DNA of 64,000 nucleotides, from contig LUCM01002475.1 in assembly GCA_008360955.1 (NCBI GenBank), positions 12,643 through 76,642 of the forward strand. The letters run 5' to 3'. How positions within the stretch are numbered: position 1 is the stretch's first letter; each line of letters opens with the position of its first letter. Position numbers and translations under genes: made by a program. Positions 1-11,489 of the stretch are shown here, one piece after another. The notes below the pieces were generated by a model, which saw only the letters and a list, made by a program, of their open reading frames with translations, was not told the origin of the DNA and made no database searches. This DNA is from Fasciolopsis buskii. Lineage: Eukaryota; Platyhelminthes; Trematoda; Plagiorchiida; Fasciolidae.

Positions 1-590
1 ACTCCTCTTGAACTCCCGATCACTGACTCATAAAGTAAGGGAGCTGAGACTGTTAGCAGCTAAAAACTCTTACGATATTATTTCGGTAACGGAGACTTGG
101 CTAACAGACCACAGTTCCACTCCGACATTTTCACTGGCGGGTTATATGCCCTTCCAAACCAATAGGTCAAATTATAGAGGAGGTGGTTGCCTAGCCTACG
201 TAAAGCAGCCACACAAAGCTTCCGTTTTCCATCACCCACTTCTTGACTCTACCCCTGACACCATTTGGCTTCTGGTACAATTACCCGAGCTCCCAATCCA
301 CATAGGATGTGTAGACCGACCACCAAACTCGAATAGTTCTGATATTTCTCGTCTCAACCAAGCCTCCACTTATCTTTCTGGTCTCCCCCCAGCCGTAAGA
401 TAATTGCAGGTGACTTCAGTGCCCCCAAAATTTGTTGGTCCTCTTTATGCGCTCCACCGATCCTACTCAACTTTGTTTCTGAAACGCATCACTGTTAGTT
501 TCGAAGCCACACTCTCTACATGTACGGTCAAAAGAATGGGCAGAGCAATCCACTAACTGTCATTGCGGGCTTGCCATTGCCCGCTTGTGA
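1..590 (+). pseudogene. CR1/Jockey-like LINE endonuclease fragment (5' part of ORF2)
   Basis: A 131-codon open stretch (8-403) reads as the start of an apurinic-type LINE endonuclease, which nicks target DNA for retrotransposition. It shows an N-S-R-S-L opening (usual form N-A-R-S-L), then T-E-T-W-L-T-D with the catalytic Glu near residue 29, a G-G-G-C-L-A-Y-V strand and a G-C-V-x-R-P-P-N motif. A stop at 401-403 breaks the frame. The protein resumes one frame over with A-G-D-F-S-A-P at 406-426, matching the conserved GDFNAP motif with Asn replaced by Ser. The rest of the endonuclease and the RT are absent. A second copy of this segment lies at about 38562-39110, and similarity continues into the sequence at 480-590. 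Seen: motifs and frameshift. Inferred: dead LINE copy; the left edge is cut by the window. Confidence 0.8.
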
Positions 591-599
591 ACCCTGACG

Positions 600-3500
600 T
601 GCATTTTTTGCGTTAGCAAATGGCAAGAGAGCCTAAAGAGTTTTTCTTTTGTGTTATATTTTAATTTCGGACGCAATCAATCTTGAACATTTGCTGCTCT
701 AAAAGAAGACGATATTCGTTGATGCTGAGAACGTTGTGACCACATCAGTTCTATGCCGCCCAGGAGCACCCTGAAAACGTGCATCCTTTAGGAGAACCAA
801 CAAACGGGCGGCCATTTTGGCCAGCTAACGCGCTTGACGTGATAAAATTTTGCACGAGGTGACTACTGAACTCGCAAGAACGATTGTTGCACTCATTTGG
901 CAGGCAGCAAACTGGATTAAGTGGTGGGTCTGGAGAAAAGACAAGTGTGTGTGAGAAGCAAAATCAGCTCCTAAATACGCTTGCAGTGAAGGTCTTCCAT
1001 ACCGTCACTTTTTGGTTGATGTTTTTTCCAAGCCAACAACAAGGGTCCGGAAGTTATGGGGATTTGCGCGCCATTCCAGTGGTAGTAGTAACAGTGCTTT
1101 GGCAGTCATAATTGTCCACCGGAGTGGAGGTAGGCAAGGCTATAAGCTTCGTGGTTTGGATTGCCTTTGGATGTAACGGACAAATACTTGAACATTAGAT
1201 ATGGCTACCGGCGTTCAAAGACTTGTAAACATTTCGCACAAAGATTGGAGGAAGTCGCCAGCGAGAATTTCGTTGTCGGTTCTACCTTTTTTTATCCGGT
1301 GAATGGAAACTGTGATAATTAATGGCCATGGATAACTGGCAGAGAGAAACAGTAAGAAGCAGCCGGAAACTTGTTTCGGCCGATATTATGGTCACTTAAC
1401 AGAGTGGAAATAATTTGACGGGTGCACGAAAATGCGCGAGCAAGAAAGCGGAATGTCTAAATGATAACAGTAGGTTTCTTTTGGGCGTTTTAAGGTCCGG
1501 ATGGCTATCTCGAATTGAACAGTAGGACGGAGTCCTTAGGCGGCGGGTTATGTAATGCGGAGCTCTTGGATGCTTATTGTTTGCAAGGTGAATGTGCCAA
1601 ACCATTGGCATGTTTACGGCCATTGACTGTGCCGTGCCTCTTGGTCAACTTTTGAAATCTGTAGAGGCATATATTTTTCTGGTCTGATAGGATAACCAGC
1701 ACAGGTGCTTAAGAATAAAGGCCATAGTTCCTAGGTTTTCAAGGTTATTTTGACTAAAGGAACTAATTTACATGTGACGGCGAGGGGATCAGCTGTGAAT
1801 TATCACCATTGCTTCCGTTTACCAAGGAAGGGCAGCGTTGAATCCCATTGGGTTGGAGATTGCAGCTTAGATCGTATTCTGGAACTGAATGTGCCTCCAA
1901 AGGTCATAAACAGATGGTAAGAGAGAAGCATGAGAATGCTGTGATGAGCATTCCGTATTTGGACAAGGCAAGAGAAACTTGTAACGCCCAGCAATTTTTA
2001 TAATCCCAAGTGATTGAGGAAGAAAAGTTACCAGTTTTGCTATATGTCAGCGTGCACGCCAGGCGCTCATTGGGAGGGCTAATTAAAAAATGGGTGATTG
2101 ATTGTTGAAGTGTGTTGACGGTTCGGTTTGCCGATACTCCAGGTCGCCTCACTGCGCACCAAAACGCATTTCGTTGAAACAAAGGTGACATGAGGTTTTC
2201 TCTAACATAAGACGCGTTTTGAGCTGATAGCACATCCATTGTTGCGGGCGGCCGATGCCATTATAGAAAGCACGCTTTTATTGCTGGATTCAAACTGTTC
2301 CCGCAGAGTCCATTAACTTCTTACTGCATTTAAAAACTTTCTATAATTTCTCCCCCTCATTAATCGTCCGCATGCTGTATTCTGACGAGGCTGCTGCAGG
2401 TGTTCTGTTTTAGCTAAATTTCGGAGAAGCTGAGATATACATGTTCGCTCCTTCGGATTAGAAAATACCAGAATAGAGAAAGGCCGAAACATAGACGACT
2501 GTGCATTATTCCCTGGGACACATACCTATGCTTATAACTCGGTCATCAACAACACCGTAACCTATCTTTCTCTAACAAATGCCACTTGAAACCTGATAGC
2601 GTGTACAGGTTTGTTGTGCAAGCCAATCATTTCGTCCATGAGTTAAGGAGTTCAGCCTTTTAGGAAACTTGGCTATGTATTCAGGGGGCACACGTCTGAT
2701 CAAATTCTAGTGAGCAGATTGCTATAAATCAAAATAAATAGAGTAAGGAAAACCGCGAAGAAGTTGTCCTGAGATGAGGGCTCGGCCCTGGTATCTGTCC
2801 TGGTATTATCCAACATGGAGTCAGGATTACTTATGTTATCGGCGTGTATAAATAGTGAGAAACACGTTGAAAAAGAGATAGAAAGACAAGAACACGAAAA
2901 CAGCAAGAACCTTATTGCGACAGAACCTGCCATGGAGCCCCAATATTATGTGGTGCTGTCGACTGAGATCAAAGTCCTGTAGGACCCAACTTAGAAAATA
3001 CTGGAATCCTTAATTTAACTTATTACTCCCTAGATTGTGAGAGATAAAGGACGTGCATGTGAATACTCGTTGGCACGATTAGCAGTCTCCGGATTTCTTT
3101 GTTGGAGACAATGGTAGACGGTGATGGGAGATGCAACCGGTGGCGCATTAAATTCTCACAAGGAAGAATATTTAACGATAAGGGTATTCTGTAGCGTCTG
3201 TTCTTGGTGTTTAAGTTGTGACTATCAGCTTAGTCTTGCGAATGGAGTTGGAAGTTTGATTACGAAACTGAGGGGCTGAAATACGGCTTTTTCGGGTAAT
3301 AACATTATTGAAGAATATCACGTTTGTCTTCGCACGCTAAAGTCATGATTTACCACTGCACACCCAGCCTTGTAATTTGGTTTTGAATAAATGCTAACTG
3401 GCCGCTTCTTAAAGGCGCTCTACACATCGGTAACATTGCCTCACGTTGAAACAAATTAAGGGCCAATACTCTAGAAGGGAAGTTCGTCTTTTGTGATGTT

Positions 3501-3660
3501 CTCAGGTAACGTGTCATCGAAGTATGTTAGTCCGGATCCGAAACTATTAGGAGCCAAACAGGAGATTCAAAAGACGGAAGCGAACCGGAGTATGTTCCCA
3601 ACAATCCCGTGTACAAATTTTTATAGACTTCGCTCAGGCGTTATCAATCCTCGCTTGAAA
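600..3660. other. Unassigned intergenic or decayed repeat DNA
   Basis: Open frames here are at most 111 codons (for example 1904-2239 on the minus strand and 3493-3723 on the plus strand) and none shows a motif I recognise. The plus strand is G-rich over much of 900-3400, which elsewhere in this window accompanies minus-strand LINE remains, but no ORF1, endonuclease or RT motif could be read. Heavily decayed repeat DNA is the likeliest content. Confidence 0.4.
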
Positions 3661-3670
3661 AGTATCTGGC

Positions 3671-3758
3671 CGTGGACAAAAGCGAACCATCGACCTTGGT
3701 TTAGACAACTAGTGCTCTTCTAAGAGCAGCGGTATACCACTGAGCTACGAGGGCCTCA
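3671..3758 (-). other. tRNA-like remnant with pol III A-box and B-box
   Basis: The minus strand reads T-A-G-C-T-C-A-G-T-G-G (complement of 3737-3747), a good A-box, and about 50 bases downstream G-G-T-T-C-G followed by CTTTT (complement of 3678-3688), a B-box-like T-arm. A perfect six-base-pair hairpin with a four-base loop lies between them, where an anticodon arm would be. The D-stem partner is lost and the acceptor ends do not pair convincingly, so this is not a working tRNA gene. It could be a decayed tRNA gene or the head of a tRNA-derived SINE; I found no second copy in the window. Confidence 0.4.
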
Positions 3759-4233
3759 GTAAATGAACCGTCCAAATAGACTACACACAAATAGCAAAAC
3801 AAGGTTAGCCAAGCCAAATAAAGGACCCGATATCGTTATCATCAAAAAATTGGGCTACATTTAGAAAACGGAAGGAATATTAAGCGAAGGGTCAAAATTC
3901 AAAAGTCTCGAACCAAAACGGATAGAACAACTCAAACGAATAAATCAATTTATATGGAATTAGAAGGCCTAGAACATAATGAAATAATGGACGCCTTAAA
4001 AATTTTTGGAAGGTATCAATTGGTTCAAAAAGTTCCAGATTGTAGGCATTAGTGCAAGTGAAAAAGACGTTCTCCGAGGAAGTCCGTTTCGGGTAGACGC
4101 AATGTCCCGTACCAATTTAAAAAAATGGCCACTAATTCTATTGGAAAAATTCCTTGCAGTGAGGCCTAGAAAAAAATTGAGAGATATATTTCACCTCATA
4201 GAAAGCAAAACAAACGAAGCATGAGCAAAAATT
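3759..4233. other. Unassigned A-rich segment left of the inverted repeat
   Basis: The plus strand is A-rich and holds one open frame of 72 codons (4006-4224) that is Lys/Arg-rich and matches nothing I know. It stops ten bases before the left arm of the large inverted repeat. I see no transposon terminus here. Confidence 0.35.
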
Positions 4234-4770
4234 GCGTTTTCAATATTTGGCCTTTTATGCTGCTAGTATCCGTTCAATATGCTTCTAACTGGACTATGCA
4301 CTCCAAAAGGAACTGCCTCTAAACTTCCCGTTCCTTGATTTATTAAGCTATCTACTACATGTTATCCATTCTGCCGGGTTTAATTCTCGTCTGGTCCCAT
4401 CATTCAGGCGTATCTCCACCTTGAGGGACTTACTAGTGGTGCTGTCGATCCATCTCGGTCTGCTGCACGCAAATGGCGGCCTACGAGATGCGCAACAAAT
4501 ACATCAAGCGGTAATAGCGAGAAGTTACCGTCGACCGCAAATCTCCCGCATGGCAGTTTGTTAAAACTCGTTGCCATTTGTGCTGTTGCCATACAAATAA
4601 GGCTTGGCGCATGAACTATTAGCTATTGTAAAGGACTCCCACCCTTTGCACGTGAGTGCCTTTTCCTATTTTATCACCATCATCGCACGTCATGGTCGTG
4701 TGCACTTTATGTCTTGGTACTGTCCATGATACCATTTTTATTTTTATTGTTATCAATGTTATTATTATTA
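4234..4770 (+). repeat. Dispersed repeat family A, copy in left arm
   Basis: This stretch is similar to about 25590-26020 and about 36210-36700. Shared landmarks, in order, are a TTTTATGCTGC-like block, a GTTCAATATGC-like block, an AACTGCCTCTAAACTTCC-like block (4311-4328), TTGAGGGACTT, a TTTGCACGTGAGTGC block (4646-4660), and an ACGTCATG block followed by an AT-rich ATTATTATTA tract. No coding frame is shared among the copies, so the repeat looks non-coding. It ends where LINE RT sequence begins further into the arm. Confidence 0.7.
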
Positions 4771-4984
4771 ATATTTCCAACCTACCGGACCGATAGAACG
4801 TTCTCAACGGCTTATTTCTTACCAAGAGAGGTAGATCCGCCGCTGGCAAGAACAAAAGTCAGCCACCATACTGGGCCAAGCTTGTTACCTCTGGTTACCA
4901 CCACGACCCGCTACAGGGGATATTTCAGTTCGGCTGACCAACACGTTTAATCTTTCCGTCAAATGTGGTACTCTTCCTTGTCAA

Positions 4985-5610
4985 TGAAATATGTCTGTCG
5001 TTAGCCCCAAATAAAAAGAAGGTACAAAACTTGATCCAGCAAACTGCTGACTAAACAGCCACATCCCAGCTGCCACCAGACTCAACGATCCCAAGATTAA
5101 AAGGCAGAACGTAACGCATCTAACAGAAAAGAAGCCTAGAAACGTCTGCCAACAAGGATTCCTCCAGAACAATTCTTGCTCCAAGCTTGTGACTGGCCGC
5201 ACTATTAAAGTCACCACGGCTTATAACGTCGGAAAGTTTGGCGAGGGCAGTCTGCTTTGATATAACAAAAGCCCTTGATAGAGTGTCCCACCGTGGGCTG
5301 ACAAACAAGACCGAAACCTACGGGATCACTGACTCTAAGCCATGAAGGCTTACGTAATATCTTTCATCCAGAAATCATGTGGCACAGGTAACTAACTACA
5401 ACGCCCCTCCCAGTTGAGCGTACTGGGCACCCTGATGCTTCTTTTGCACGTTTACAACATTTTTGATCTTATTATAAGCGGAGTTGCTTTCCTATTCGGC
5501 GATGGCATCCAAATCGTTCGCACTTTTCGGCGTGTGGCTCTAGGCTTCACCAACTCCGAAATAATTCAAGATCTAACACCCCTCAAAATCCAAGGCTAGG
5601 AATGGGTTTT
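4985..5610 (+). pseudogene. Decayed CR1-like LINE reverse transcriptase (left arm)
   Basis: Several frames together carry RT landmarks. Around 5010-5180 a K-E-G-T-K-L-D-P-A-N-C segment with a later Q-Q-G-F-L-Q-N-N-S-C corresponds to the finger-domain motifs FKKG..NYRP and QHGFLPNRSC. At about 5245-5325 comes F-D-I-T-K-A-L-D-R-V-S-H, the motif A region carrying a catalytic Asp. At 5414-5599 a 61-codon frame starts S-V-L-G-T-L and contains F-L-F-G-D-G at the catalytic F-A-D-D box, so both flanking residues are changed. Frameshifts and stops separate the pieces. It is a dead copy, and it was duplicated in the inverted repeat after it had decayed. Confidence 0.75.
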
Positions 5611-5736
5611 GAATTTCTCGGCCAAAGAAATCTGCTACAATTGGCCCTCGCCATCAGGGAGGCCCGATAGTGGAAGTCAGACCATCCCCAACAGCAATGA
5701 CGTTAGCGATCTCGACCGTAACTACGCCTGAATATT

Positions 5737-6811
5737 AATCAACGGATCGACAGCATGACTACAACAACAGAGAGAAGGATTAAATGTGGCCAGGATAATC
5801 GCACACTTCGCTTCTTGAACTCCAAAACTGACGTGACGGGAGATTTTTAATCTTCACGCATTCCATGCTTGCATTTTGCGTTTCTTTTGGGGTCGTTATT
5901 GAAGACTCACGTGGGGTTCAGCCGTGTCCTTAACGTGACGCGACGTTTGCGATGACAATGTCAGAGGATGGAAGTTTTGAGTGCTAGCTTTGTTTCTGAA
6001 TGAACACTAGTAGTGACGTCATGGAAAAGCGGCCATTAATCTTTCACCCAAGACAGTGTGCAATTTTGGACAAAAGCTGCTTTATCAGTTCTGTCTGATC
6101 TATTCCTACAACCCATCGAGCCCGTGATTATAGTTCCACCTAATAACCGTACTTACAGGTAGTCACCCGAGTTTGCAGTTATACAATGAATTCACGAATT
6201 CAACTGGTCTCCTGATGCACGAGATAGCGGAATATGACTCCCTAGGCAGCTTGAAAACTTACGGGTTTAAGGTTTTCAAAGGGACTTCCTTTTAAAGCCC
6301 CATGCGTCATTTTACCAGGCACACGGAAAAAAATTATCGCAGGACAAACATTTTCTCGGACAAGAGTTAAAATTTGAAGGCTTTAGCTTTCCGGATCGAG
6401 GATGTTGTTTACAAGGCACCGGGCCCCGAACCATTCAAAGTAACCCTAAACCTTTTGCAAACTTCAATTGGCATCGATCCACAGAGGAACTGGACCACGG
6501 CGCCAGTTTCGACATTTTCGGTTAACGCTAGATCAAGTGGGGGTAATGCTGATGAGAACGAACTCGGGTCAAGAGAGATGACGGACAAAAATGAATACCC
6601 GAGTGACCAGTGCATGTAAAGCTGAATTATCCGCAATTCCCTTTACAGTTGTTTACAGCTTTAGAATAAAATGTGCGCAATTTCTCCATATACACTCCTT
6701 ACAGTTTTGAAGAGTTTCAGTTTTCTCCGGTCTTAATTAAAGGTTATAAATCAGAAACCATCTAATTTATTGGCTTTGGCGAATTGAGTAAGTCGTCATT
6801 GCCAAAAGATG
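5737..6811. other. Spacer of the inverted repeat
   Basis: This 1075 bp stretch is unique in the window. It holds overlapping plus (6374-6619, 81 codons) and minus (6409-6636, 75 codons) open frames that match nothing I recognise. I see no RT, transposase, tRNA or splice pair. Confidence 0.5.
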
Positions 6812-6937
6812 AATATTCAGGAGTAGTTACGGTCGAGATCGCTAACGTCATTGCTGTTGGGGATGGTCTGACTTCCACTATCGGGCCTCCCTGATGGCGA
6901 GGGCCAATTGTAGCAGATTTCTTTGGCCGAGAAATTC

Positions 6938-7563
6938 AAAACCCATTCCTAGCCTTGGATTTTGAGGGGTGTTAGATCTTGAATTATTTCGGAGTTGGTG
7001 AAGCCTAGAGCCACACGCCGAAAAGTGCGAACGATTTGGATGCCATCGCCGAATAGGAAAGCAACTCCGCTTATAATAAGATCAAAAATGTTGTAAACGT
7101 GCAAAAGAAGCATCAGGGTGCCCAGTACGCTCAACTGGGAGGGGCGTTGTAGTTAGTTACCTGTGCCACATGATTTCTGGATGAAAGATATTACGTAAGC
7201 CTTCATGGCTTAGAGTCAGTGATCCCGTAGGTTTCGGTCTTGTTTGTCAGCCCACGGTGGGACACTCTATCAAGGGCTTTTGTTATATCAAAGCAGACTG
7301 CCCTCGCCAAACTTTCCGACGTTATAAGCCGTGGTGACTTTAATAGTGCGGCCAGTCACAAGCTTGGAGCAAGAATTGTTCTGGAGGAATCCTTGTTGGC
7401 AGACGTTTCTAGGCTTCTTTTCTGTTAGATGCGTTACGTTCTGCCTTTTAATCTTGGGATCGTTGAGTCTGGTGGCAGCTGGGATGTGGCTGTTTAGTCA
7501 GCAGTTTGCTGGATCAAGTTTTGTACCTTCTTTTTATTTGGGGCTAACGACAGACATATTTCA
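6938..7563 (-). pseudogene. Decayed CR1-like LINE reverse transcriptase (right arm, inverted twin)
   Basis: Reverse-complement twin of the RT remnant at 4985-5610, with the same frameshifts and the same F-G-D-G replacement of the catalytic box in the 61-codon frame at 6949-7134. Sharing every lesion means it is a copy of the decayed sequence and not an independent insertion. Confidence 0.75.
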
Positions 7564-7777
7564 TTGACAAGGAAGAGTACCACATTTGACGGAAAGATTA
7601 AACGTGTTGGTCAGCCGAACTGAAATATCCCCTGTAGCGGGTCGTGGTGGTAACCAGAGGTAACAAGCTTGGCCCAGTATGGTGGCTGACTTTTGTTCTT
7701 GCCAGCGGCGGATCTACCTCTCTTGGTAAGAAATAAGCCGTTGAGAACGTTCTATCGGTCCGGTAGGTTGGAAATAT

Positions 7778-8314
7778 TAATAATAATAACATTGATAACA
7801 ATAAAAATAAAAATGGTATCATGGACAGTACCAAGACATAAAGTGCACACGACCATGACGTGCGATGATGGTGATAAAATAGGAAAAGGCACTCACGTGC
7901 AAAGGGTGGGAGTCCTTTACAATAGCTAATAGTTCATGCGCCAAGCCTTATTTGTATGGCAACAGCACAAATGGCAACGAGTTTTAACAAACTGCCATGC
8001 GGGAGATTTGCGGTCGACGGTAACTTCTCGCTATTACCGCTTGATGTATTTGTTGCGCATCTCGTAGGCCGCCATTTGCGTGCAGCAGACCGAGATGGAT
8101 CGACAGCACCACTAGTAAGTCCCTCAAGGTGGAGATACGCCTGAATGATGGGACCAGACGAGAATTAAACCCGGCAGAATGGATAACATGTAGTAGATAG
8201 CTTAATAAATCAAGGAACGGGAAGTTTAGAGGCAGTTCCTTTTGGAGTGCATAGTCCAGTTAGAAGCATATTGAACGGATACTAGCAGCATAAAAGGCCA
8301 AATATTGAAAACGC
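7778..8314 (-). repeat. Dispersed repeat family A, copy in right arm
   Basis: Mirror twin of the family A piece at 4234-4770. Identity with the left arm stops at 8314; the following TCTTTTTGTCAGG shows only a loose CAAAAA resemblance to the left flank. Confidence 0.7.
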
Positions 8315-9650
8315 TCTTTTTGTCAGGTGTTGACGGCGGCGCTGGGCAGATTTTGTATATTCCTTCATCTGAATAATATGATTGGCAATTGAGTAGTTAT
8401 CCATTTGCCAACTTTCAGCTATGTTCGGTGGTGTAGGTGTATTTCGAATGGGACGGAGTGGAATTGTAGATGGTTTAAGGGGCAGGAATTTTAGAGGGCC
8501 CAGGATGAGCGGCTGTTTTTATTTTTAGTTTTGCTGTAGCAGCTTTTGGCTTGGGCTGGCCGAGACAAATTTTCTCCTGCATTTTATTTTTATAGCCCAA
8601 ATGTTTTTGTATTGTTCGAAAGGCAACTGAGTCTTGGCGAATTTTCAAATCCTATGAATTCTTCCTCAAGTTTGCTGAATTTGTAGCCTTATCAACCACG
8701 GCTATTCTTTATGGTGGAATTCGGAGTAAAAGCCTAGGTAGGTGTAATAATACTAAGGCATTTGTGCAGCAGTTATTAAAATTTGGCGGTTTCCGCCTGG
8801 AACAATCTTGACAAAAAGAATGGGCCTAAATCTAAGCTGCATAATAGAGTCAGCAGACCGTTTCAATTTACCATGCGTTAATGCCCAGTTGGGGGACTTG
8901 AAGTGCTTCTTTGTAGAACCATAGATAATGTGGAGCTTGCCTGCAGGTGATCACATCCTGGGGAAGTACTTTCAATGAATACACGAACCCGCGTCAAAGC
9001 CGTCGCAAAACTTAGATCTAGAATATTTTTATTTTTCTCCGATGAAAGATTTTCTGTATCCGTTCTTACTGTTGAATGTTGGCAACGGAATACAGCACGA
9101 AACTTGGGGCAGTGAAGTTGGGCCAACAAATACCTCGATCGTTAAAGTCAGTCCCCACGAATTAAGGACCTGACAAGGTGGAAGTTTAGCTATTCACGAC
9201 ACCTTTAATGTCATTTTCGTCCTGAAAACAGCCCGGTTGACAATTCTGACATCGAATCAGGATGCTTTTGCTACCCACGTTAACCTTAAGTCGCACGACT
9301 TCTTCCATGAAACTCGGCTGAGAATATCGGCAATGCAAGGCTAGTAATGAATCCCGAAAATATACGAGGCAAGCTCACTCGCAATTTTGGCCAGCGTCTT
9401 TTGAATCATTGATATGAGTGCGTGGCAAATTTCTTGTTTGGAGTTTCGTCGCTCACCCAGGTCCCAGGAATTGGTGAGAAGACGTAATCTGAGGACAATC
9501 CCAGGAGACAAAGTTGTTGTATTTTACTCACTGCAGAACGACCGATAAGTATGAAGTGCCCCAGGCATCTTGGTTAACCTGCGGGTGTAAGGCTGTTTAA
9601 TGCTGCTGGCGCAAAGAGTTAGCCAGGCCTACGGAAGAAGCTCAGATATG
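8315..9650. other. Unassigned, possibly decayed minus-strand LINE
   Basis: The plus strand is G/T-rich. One minus-strand frame of 83 codons (8878-9129) has no recognisable motif. Because a LINE ORF1 remnant lies just above on the minus strand (9660-10419), decayed ORF2 would be expected here, but no endonuclease or RT motif could be read. Confidence 0.35.
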
Positions 9651-9659
9651 GGGCCTTTA

Positions 9660-10419
9660 TCAATGGAAAGGGACAAGATATTGTACTATGCTGTTACTTG
9701 TGGGCTCAGCAGCGATGGGATGAAGCGGAAAGGGGTTATGTTTTTTACGTAGGCTCCTACTGATGTCGGTCGTGGCGTGGCTGGATAAAATGATCTCTGT
9801 CTTAGTTTCAAATATATGGCTATTCATTTGGGCGCCTGCGATCTGTAAAGGTAGGGTAAGGTGTGACCGTGAACTAGAGAAATTGTCTCTGGTAGCCGTC
9901 TGAATCTGGCGGAAGGAGGCGGCGTTGAGCCGAATGAACCTATGTGAGAGCATTTACGTGGATGCTAAGATGTGAGCAGCAACCTCAATATGTGTGGATC
10001 TACGATCCCGCGGACATGAACTAGTGAACGGTATTGGCAACAACAGCAACAAATTTTTTCTGGCGCGGTTTCTATTTTTAGTTACTTTTCTTTTTAGACG
10101 GTGAGTAGCAGCAGTATCACTTTGCTTGCTCATGAATTGCTTGCCTGAATTTTGGCTTGAAAATACAAACTTACGAGGCAATTCTAACCGTAGGTCTGCC
10201 CCGTAACCTTGTTGTTAGACATGGAATGTGGGCCACGCAGCAATCTATCAAAACAGATTCTCTGTGGCCATTCACGTGAGTGCTGTCGGGGAGGTTGAAG
10301 ACTGTATGATTACATAACCTATCTAATCTACTCGATGTTTCGGGGGCCAACGCAATAAGGAAGCCGCCCGCGGTAGTCAGGGTATGTTTATGCCTGAAGA
10401 TTCTGGCTGTGGGGTACAA
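9660..10419 (-). pseudogene. LINE ORF1 (RNA-binding protein) remnant
   Basis: Three consecutive minus-strand frames (10171-10419, 9954-10181, 9660-9953) read together as a broken ORF1 of a CR1-like LINE, the protein that coats element RNA. The core F-N-L-P-D-S, then a Cys-containing stretch, then I-P-C-L, lines up with Y-N-V-P-D-R ... H-P-C-H-C-L in the copy at 14821-15183 and L-N-V-L-H-Q ... H-S-C-H-C-F in the copy at 19067-19600. A following F-V-F-S-S-Q-N-S-G-K-Q-F-M block corresponds to L-L-F-R-F-L-I-P-V-A-A-E-Q-I-L there. The frames overlap by a few bases, consistent with small frameshifting indels. Assignment rests on three-way similarity inside the window plus memory of ORF1 proteins. 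Confidence 0.55.
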
Positions 10420-10939
10420 AATTAGTGGAGGCTTTAGGATGACGTGTTACAAATGGCTAACATAGTTCCATCGGCTTGAAGAGTTTTGTTTGGAGTTTCT
10501 GTGCTTTATAGCTGTCTGCGCCTACCTTGTCATTAAGTTTGACGAAGCAATAAAGCTTTATAACCAACTAAGGTCAATTTTTGAGCGCTACTAGAGCAAG
10601 GAGCAGAAACACTATCACTGGTACGTCAAAGTTATTTTAGCAGCGAACCATTCGAGTTTTTGGTTGCAAAGCTATAGTATCGGTATAAAATTAGGATAAA
10701 GCTGTGAAGTTTGATCACTTAGTTGTTACCACTTTAACAATGACGAGATGCCGTGTCTATTCGGTTTGGCGCAGTGTTGTGGATAGAAATCCTGTGAGTC
10801 CTACGGTATCAGCGAACAAAGCCTATTGTGGTCTTTTTATCCGTTATCTAGAAAATAGACGGTTGTAGTGAGTTGCTTCCCTCCTGAACATACATCATTG
10901 ACCAGCGCTGTATTCAAAGGCGGAATACCAGGCCCAAAG

Positions 10940-11480
10940 TTTTTCTTTTCGTAGATCAGCGATGTCTTCAATATCATTCACTACTTCTTGCGTATGACAT
11001 CAAAAATATCCGCATCTTTCTCCATGAAACCCTGAACTATGAACAACATCGTACAGTGTGGCGTCACTGGTTGATAGACGAATGACTGGGTGACGGAATT
11101 CTCTGCCGCAAACGGCAGCATAGTGGAACAGAATCGCACGGAAATCAAACTTTGTGACGGAATCGCTCCACCAAATGCTATGTTCGCGAACTGCAGCTGT
11201 ATTATTTCTTCTTCAAATACCTCATCACACAAGCTGCGATAGCAAGTAAGTTAGCCGGGCTGCCATGCAGAACACCAAATTTGTAAGAAAGATAACCACA
11301 CCTCTTCAAAACTCAAATCACAGCCATTCAGGACTACTGAACTTCACTGTGTTCAAAAATGAAGCAGTGCAATAGAATAGGAATCGGAGACATCCAGCGT
11401 GGTTTTATAAAGCAGCTGACTGGCTTCCCTTTACCAGTGAATTAAATAGAATACCACGAATTGCTATGTTTTGATCGTCT
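10940..11480 (+). pseudogene. LINE ORF2 C-terminal RT/thumb remnant
   Basis: Starting near N-I-I-H-Y-F, plus-strand frames contain W-V-T-E-F, S-S-N-T-S-S-H-K-L-R, and then D-Y-x-T-S-L-C-S-K-M-K-Q-C-N-R-I-G-I followed by Q-R-G-F-I-K-Q-L-T-G-F-P. This tracks the tail of the LINE RT seen at about 23690-23910 (D-Y-C-S-L-V-C-S-N-M-M-Q-C-D-R-V-A-I) and 30060-30170. Internal stops and frameshifts are frequent, and no catalytic core is readable upstream. It is an old, 5'-truncated copy. Confidence 0.6.
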
Positions 11481-11489
11481 TTAGTTATG

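Larger units (their letters stand above)
4234..8314. repeat. Large inverted duplication: 1.5 kb arms around a 1.07 kb spacer
   Basis: The left arm (4234-5736) reappears reverse-complemented at 6812-8314. Every position checked obeys x + x' = 12548, so the arms have no net length difference. All open frames in one arm have an identical mirror twin (5414-5599 with 6949-7134, 4404-4592 with 7956-8144, and others). Identity begins at GCGTTTTCAAT (outer) and fades at about 5725-5736 with 6812-6823 (inner), where isolated mismatches appear. The arms are composite: an outer piece of family A and an inner decayed LINE RT. The outer ends show no convincing target duplication, so this looks like an inverted segmental duplication rather than a foldback transposon. 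A misassembly is the main alternative. Confidence 0.9.

Noticed and set aside
4234..8314. Foldback or Polinton-type transposon with long terminal inverted repeats
   Set aside because: The arms are patchworks of other repeats. The spacer has no transposase, integrase or polymerase, and no target duplication is seen at the outer ends.
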